Shown one piece after another: positions 12,865 through 16,496 of a DNA stretch of 16,496 bases. The notes below the pieces were generated by a model. The model had not been told where the DNA came from. It ran no database searches and worked only from the letters and a program-made list of their open reading frames with translations. The position numbers were made by a program, and so were the translations under genes. The stretch spans positions 1 to 16,496 of the forward strand of contig CABQIM010000037.1 of assembly GCA_902464375.1 (NCBI GenBank), read 5' to 3'. Source of the DNA: an uncultured bacterium. GTDB taxonomy: Bacteria; Cyanobacteriota; Vampirovibrionia; Gastranaerophilales; Gastranaerophilaceae. The stretch's first letter is position 1. The number at the start of each line of letters is the position of its first letter.

Positions 12865-13737
12865 ATGAATTATTACAAAAAAATTACTCCATATTTATTT
12901 TTATTGCCGGCTGCAGCGGTATTGATTGTGTTCTTTTTTATACCGTTTTTTCAGACTTTTGGCTTAAGTTTTTTTGATTATTCATCAAGCTTATATCATC
13001 CATCTTTTTGTGCGGCAGATAATTATGTAAAGCTATTTAAGGAGCCGATTTTTTACAAAGTTATGTTCAATACTTTTATGTATTTGATAATTGCAGTTCC
13101 TTTTTTAGTAACATTTCCGTTGTTTTTGGCGATTTTAATTAATCAAAAAATTAGAGCAATTACTCTATATAAAATTTTGTTGTATCTTCCTGTTATTGTG
13201 TCAATTGTTGTTGCGGCAATTGCTTTCAAATGGTTGTATGCAGGACAAGGTATTTTAAATTACCTCTTATCGTTGCTCCATATTAAACCGATAGGCTGGC
13301 TTGTAGATACTAATTGGGCATTATTTTCTGTTGCGATTGTTACGATTTGGAAAGGTATCGGATATTATATGATGATTTATCTTGCATCACTTATGAGTGT
13401 TCCGCAAGATTTGTATGAAGCTTGTGATATCGATGGTGCAAATTTTATCACTAAACACTTAACTGTCACGATTCCTCATATTATGCCGACAATAGCTCTT
13501 GTATCAACAATCAGTACTATTTCTGCAATGAAAGTGTTTGCAGAAATTTATGTTATGACAAAAGGTGGGCCTTTAAATTCTACTAAAACAATTGTTTATT
13601 ATATTTATGAACGAGCTTTTGAAAATCTTGATTTGGGATACGCATCTGCTCTAGCAGTCGTTTTGCTTGTTGTTGTTATGATATTTTCACTTATAAATAT
13701 TCTTTGTTTTGAGAAGAATAAGTACACGGATATATAG
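12865..13737 (+). CDS. Sugar-type ABC transporter permease (MalF/UgpA class)
   Basis: The 290-residue inner membrane protein has six predicted helices (starting near 10, 70, 104, 152, 205 and 260). The cytoplasmic EAA loop that docks on the ATPase is EACDIDGANFITKHLTVTIP (185-204), with the conserved Gly191. Helix 1 opens with PYLFLLPAAAVLIVFF, typical of the MalF/UgpA class. These permeases import sugars or glycerol-phosphate with a second permease, a binding protein and an ATPase, none of which is in the window. The next gene, a glycosyltransferase, starts ten bases after its stop, an unusual partner. Confidence 0.92.
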   Translation: MNYYKKITPYLFLLPAAAVLIVFFFIPFFQTFGLSFFDYSSSLYHPSFCAADNYVKLFKEPIFYKVMFNTFMYLIIAVPFLVTFPLFLAILINQKIRAITLYKILLYLPVIVSIVVAAIAFKWLYAGQGILNYLLSLLHIKPIGWLVDTNWALFSVAIVTIWKGIGYYMMIYLASLMSVPQDLYEACDIDGANFITKHLTVTIPHIMPTIALVSTISTISAMKVFAEIYVMTKGGPLNSTKTIVYYIYERAFENLDLGYASALAVVLLVVVMIFSLINILCFEKNKYTDI

Positions 13738-13747
13738 GGTTTAAATT

Positions 13748-14779
13748 ATGAAAATACTTGTAATAACAGATTTGTATCCTGTAGATGAAAGAGAAAAATA
13801 TACTCCAAGAACGATTTTTGATTTTGTTAAAGGCTGGGAAAAACTAGGACATGAGGTCAATATAATAAAGCCTAATTTCTTATTTAATTCATTTTTTAGA
13901 AGAAAGCCTTTTTATAAAAGTGAGAAATATAATCAGGTAGAAAACATCAATTATTTTTTTCCGTTTTGGGGTGAAATTAAAAATAAAGTTAAAACAGGTT
14001 TAAGTGCTGATTTTGTAATTGCGCATATGCCAAGTGGTGAAATTTTTGCAAATAGACTTGGGTTAAAATTTGTGGCAGGAGTCCATATTTCAGATTTGGA
14101 AGTTTTAACGAATCCTGTTTATTCTATTTATTTTAAAGATGAGTTGGAGAAAGCTCATAAAAATGCTTTGAAAATTGCTTGTCGTTCAGAAATGATAAAA
14201 CGTAAGTTTTTAGAATTATATCCGCAATACGAAAATAAGACTTTCGTTTGTTATTCCGGTATAAAAAATGAGATTGTTAAACGTGAATGGAAACCGAATG
14301 GACGAGTTAAGGTTTTAACTTGTGCTAATTTAATCAAAAGGAAAAATGTCGACAAAGTGATAACAGAGTGCGAAAATCTTGACGTTGATTTGACGATTGT
14401 CGGAGATGGCAAAGAATTAAAGAACTTGAAAAAAATTTCAAATAAGCCTAAATTTTTGGGTTGGTTAAAACACGATGAAGTTTTAACAGAAATGAGAAAA
14501 GCTGATATATTTGCTCTACCAAGCGTTAATGAAACATTAGGCATGGTATATCTAGAAGCTATGTCTTGTGGGTGTGTTACTATTTGTTCTCAAAATGATG
14601 GCGCCGCAGGTATTATTAGAGATGGTGAGAACGGTTTTTTCTGGCAAAACGGTATTATTAAAGAGATTATTGAATCTCAGAATAACGATTTTATTCTTAA
14701 TAACACTTATGAAACAATCCAAAATTACACCCAAGAAAAAGCGTGTAAAAATTATTTGGATAAAATTATGTCTGATTAA
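13748..14779 (+). CDS. Glycosyltransferase, GT-B fold, family 4 type
   Basis: The 343-residue enzyme has an N-terminal Rossmann domain (MKILVITDLYPVDE, then VNIIKPN) and a C-terminal Glycos_transf_1 domain (about 185-320). Signatures in the latter are LIKRKN (195-200), LTIVGDGKELKNL (215-227), the ADIFALPS strand (252-259) and the E-x7-E motif ETLGMVYLE (262-270), followed by AMSCGCV and GIIRDGENGFF. The family transfers sugar from a nucleotide sugar to lipids, polysaccharides or proteins; donor and acceptor are unknown. AGGG lies ahead of the ATG and the gene starts ten bases after the permease, so they should be co-transcribed. Its stop is two bases from the mnmE stop on the other strand. 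Confidence 0.9.
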   Translation: MKILVITDLYPVDEREKYTPRTIFDFVKGWEKLGHEVNIIKPNFLFNSFFRRKPFYKSEKYNQVENINYFFPFWGEIKNKVKTGLSADFVIAHMPSGEIFANRLGLKFVAGVHISDLEVLTNPVYSIYFKDELEKAHKNALKIACRSEMIKRKFLELYPQYENKTFVCYSGIKNEIVKREWKPNGRVKVLTCANLIKRKNVDKVITECENLDVDLTIVGDGKELKNLKKISNKPKFLGWLKHDEVLTEMRKADIFALPSVNETLGMVYLEAMSCGCVTICSQNDGAAGIIRDGENGFFWQNGIIKEIIESQNNDFILNNTYETIQNYTQEKACKNYLDKIMSD

Positions 14780-14781
14780 AA

Positions 14782-16116
14782 CTATTTTCCGATACAAAAA
14801 TGTTCGAAAATGTTATCTAAAATGTTATCAGTAATTAATTCACCGGTCAATTCATCAAGCGCAAGAATTGCTGATTTTACGTCTATAGAAATCAAATCTT
14901 GCAACTCATTAAGCTGTGCTGCTAATAGTGCTTGTTCTAAAGATGTTTTTGCTTTTTTTAAGCATTCTTGCTGACGTGTGTTTGTTACAAAATCCAAATT
15001 TTCTGGCTCAATATCACAAACCTTTGATTTAAGGGTATTCTTTAATTCTGCTACACCTTCGCCTGTAAGAGCGGATATATACACAACATTTTCTTGTCTA
15101 TCGGAAATTAAATCAGCTTTGTTTGCAATAACGATATGTTTTTTGTTTTTTAAAAGTTCTAGAACTTCTTTATCTTCGTCATCCAAACCTTTTGCGGCAT
15201 CATAAATAAACAATACCAAATCCGCTTCATCCAGTGATTGTTTAGAATACTCTATACCAATTTTTTCTACTTTTGAAACTTCTTCATCCTCTCTTATTCC
15301 GGCAGTATCAACGAGAGTTACAGGTATTCCTAAATCCAATGTTTCTCTTAAAACATCTCTTGTTGTACCGGCAATATCGGTTACGATAGCTCTATCAAGG
15401 TTTAGCAAAGCATTGAATAGAGATGACTTGCCGACATTTGGTTTGCCGACAATTGCGACAGAAGCGCCTTGGCGGAAGATGTTAGAAGTATTTGCTCCTG
15501 ATAAAACGCTATCAATCTGAGAAATTATTTCAGAAAATTTTTCAATTAAGTAAGAGTATTCAGGCTCTTTTACATCTTCAGGAAAATCAATGCCTGCTGT
15601 GATTTTAGATAAAACTTCAAAAATGTTGTTTCTAATATCATTGATTTTTTCTTTCAAAACACCGGAAAGGTTTTTCATAGAAACTTTTGCGAAATCAGAT
15701 GTCTTGGAATGGATAATATCAGCAACAGATTCAGCTTGAGATAAATCCATGCGTTTATTCAAAAATGCACGTTTTGTGAATTCACCTTTTTCTGCAAGTC
15801 GTGCACCGTTTTTCAATACAAGATTCAAAATGTTTTTAACAACTTGAACACCACCGTGGCATTGGATTTCTATTACATTTTCTCCTGTATAACTATTAGG
15901 AGCAAAGAATGGGAGCACTACGACTTCGTCAATTTTTGCACCATTATCAACAATCCAACCATGCTTAAATTTATGCGGTTCAAAATTTGGATTTGTAAAA
16001 ATCTTGTCTATAATTTCAAACGCTTTTTCGCCTGAAATTCTTATAATACCGACTCCACCAGCTCCCATTGGAGTGGCTGGAGCTGCAATTGTGTCAAATT
16101 CTTCTAAAATATTCAT
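14782..16116 (-). CDS. mnmE: tRNA modification GTPase MnmE
   Basis: MnmE, with MnmG, installs the carboxymethylaminomethyl group on U34 of certain tRNAs. The protein of 444 residues has the folate-binding N-terminal domain (DTIAAPATPMGAGGVGIIRISG). The G domain carries GKPNVGKS (224-231), TDIAGTTRD (246-254), DTAG (270-273) and NKAD (332-335). The C-terminal CIGK (441-444) holds the Cys of the family's C-x-G-K end. An in-frame ATG at 16134 would add six residues, but TACAAT at 16123-16128 lies between the two, six bases before ATG 16116. The shorter form is therefore the better start and its mRNA should be leaderless. It is divergent from murF. Confidence 0.96.
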   Translation of the reverse strand: MNILEEFDTIAAPATPMGAGGVGIIRISGEKAFEIIDKIFTNPNFEPHKFKHGWIVDNGAKIDEVVVLPFFAPNSYTGENVIEIQCHGGVQVVKNILNLVLKNGARLAEKGEFTKRAFLNKRMDLSQAESVADIIHSKTSDFAKVSMKNLSGVLKEKINDIRNNIFEVLSKITAGIDFPEDVKEPEYSYLIEKFSEIISQIDSVLSGANTSNIFRQGASVAIVGKPNVGKSSLFNALLNLDRAIVTDIAGTTRDVLRETLDLGIPVTLVDTAGIREDEEVSKVEKIGIEYSKQSLDEADLVLFIYDAAKGLDDEDKEVLELLKNKKHIVIANKADLISDRQENVVYISALTGEGVAELKNTLKSKVCDIEPENLDFVTNTRQQECLKKAKTSLEQALLAAQLNELQDLISIDVKSAILALDELTGELITDNILDNIFEHFCIGK

Positions 16117-16122
16117 AAACTT

Positions 16123-16128
16123 ATTGTA
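16123..16128 (-). promoter_or_regulatory. -10 box of mnmE (leaderless)
   Basis: TACAAT on the minus strand lies exactly six bases before ATG 16116. No Shine-Dalgarno is present. The start would fall on or beside the ATG, excluding the upstream ATG at 16134. Confidence 0.5.
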
Positions 16129-16146
16129 ACCCAAAAATATTAGGCA

Positions 16147-16152
16147 TATAAT
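16147..16152 (+). promoter_or_regulatory. -10 box of murF (leaderless)
   Basis: A perfect TATAAT, six bases before ATG 16159. It faces away from the mnmE -10 box with 18 bases between them, so the two divergent promoters overlap. No Shine-Dalgarno is present. A -35 is not obvious. Confidence 0.5.
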
Positions 16153-16158
16153 AAACTT

Positions 16159-16496
16159 ATGAAAATAAGAGATTTAATTACAGCAACAAATGCTAAGGTT
16201 TTAAGAATATTTGATGAAGATAGAGATGTCAGAATTTCTACAGACACAAGAACAATAGAAAAAGGGGATTTTTATTTGCCACTAAAAGGAGTGTCTTTTG
16301 ATGGTGAAAAATTTATAAATCAAGCTATTGAAAAAGGTGCCATTGGAGCTTTTTGTACAACTCCTCAAGCGGTAGAAAATCAAGTGACATTATTGCAAGT
16401 AGATGACACTTTGAAAGCGTATTTAGAGCTTGCAAATTTTAGACGTGAAAAACTCAATTTTACAGTTGTTGCAATTACTGGAAGTTCCGGAAAAAC
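16159..16496 (+). CDS. murF: UDP-MurNAc-tripeptide--D-Ala-D-Ala ligase, N-terminal part
   Basis: MurF adds D-Ala-D-Ala to the UDP-MurNAc tripeptide in peptidoglycan synthesis. About 112 codons are present before the window ends. The first domain holds ISTDTRTIEKGDFYLPLKG and SFDGEKFINQAIEKGA, the substrate-binding pattern of MurF. The central domain begins with VVAITGSSGKT, the Mur ligase ATP loop. The STDTR and DF-LPLKG pattern fits MurF better than MurE, but the family assignment rests on the N-terminal third. The start is set by the -10 box six bases upstream. Confidence 0.85.
   Translation, partial: MKIRDLITATNAKVLRIFDEDRDVRISTDTRTIEKGDFYLPLKGVSFDGEKFINQAIEKGAIGAFCTTPQAVENQVTLLQVDDTLKAYLELANFRREKLNFTVVAITGSSGK

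Noticed and set aside
16117..16134. Upstream ATG for MnmE adding six residues
   Set aside because: The extra codons overlap the -10 box and have no Shine-Dalgarno; the family normally begins close to the FDTIAAPAT segment, which fits ATG 16116.

Overview
The window is AT-rich, compactly coded bacterial chromosome. No rRNA or tRNA gene, CRISPR array, transposase or phage gene was seen. The housekeeping genes (L21, L27, ThyX, MnmE, MurF) are ordinary bacterial ones. Several lineage-specific proteins carry a short Phe/Tyr-x-Gly motif near the N terminus (for example NFSG, ISYKGG, VNFRG). From memory this suits gut non-photosynthetic cyanobacteria (Gastranaerophilales / Melainabacteria). That placement is an inference and was not tested.

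Layout. 1-1000 (minus strand): the start of an unknown gene, a terminator, then rpmA and rplU with a structured leader and promoter. 1174-5017: a c-di-GMP-flavoured stretch with an intact HD-GYP protein, a GAF plus degenerate HD-GYP protein facing it tail to tail, a small membrane protein, a PilZ protein and a small secreted protein. 5056-8007: a HAD hydrolase, a Gly/aromatic-rich protein with a cationic amphipathic tail, and a 497-aa lineage-specific membrane protein. 8004-10122 (minus): thyX, an anchored solute-binding protein and a P-loop kinase, read in that order. 10123-10462: a compact locus with a 25-aa hydrophobic peptide gene and an opposing promoter that would make an antisense RNA, a possible type I toxin-antitoxin unit. 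10463-12768 (minus): an alpha/beta hydrolase and a MATE exporter. 12865-14779 (plus): a sugar-type ABC permease and a glycosyltransferase. 14782-16496: mnmE (minus) and divergent murF (plus, cut by the window end).

Three layout signals recur. Five genes have a TATAAT-like -10 box exactly six bases before the start codon, so their mRNAs should be leaderless. Three convergent pairs have stop codons that overlap or lie two bases apart, leaving no room for a terminator. Intergenic gaps carry palindromic or tandem repeats (3526-3625, 5766-5840, 8546-8620).

Functionally, the HD-GYP and PilZ proteins point to c-di-GMP signalling. ThyX and a possible nucleotide kinase suggest dTMP/dTDP supply, although the kinase also resembles phosphomevalonate kinase. 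The hydrolase and MATE genes probably form one transcript. The ABC permease and the solute-binding protein both lack their partner genes here.
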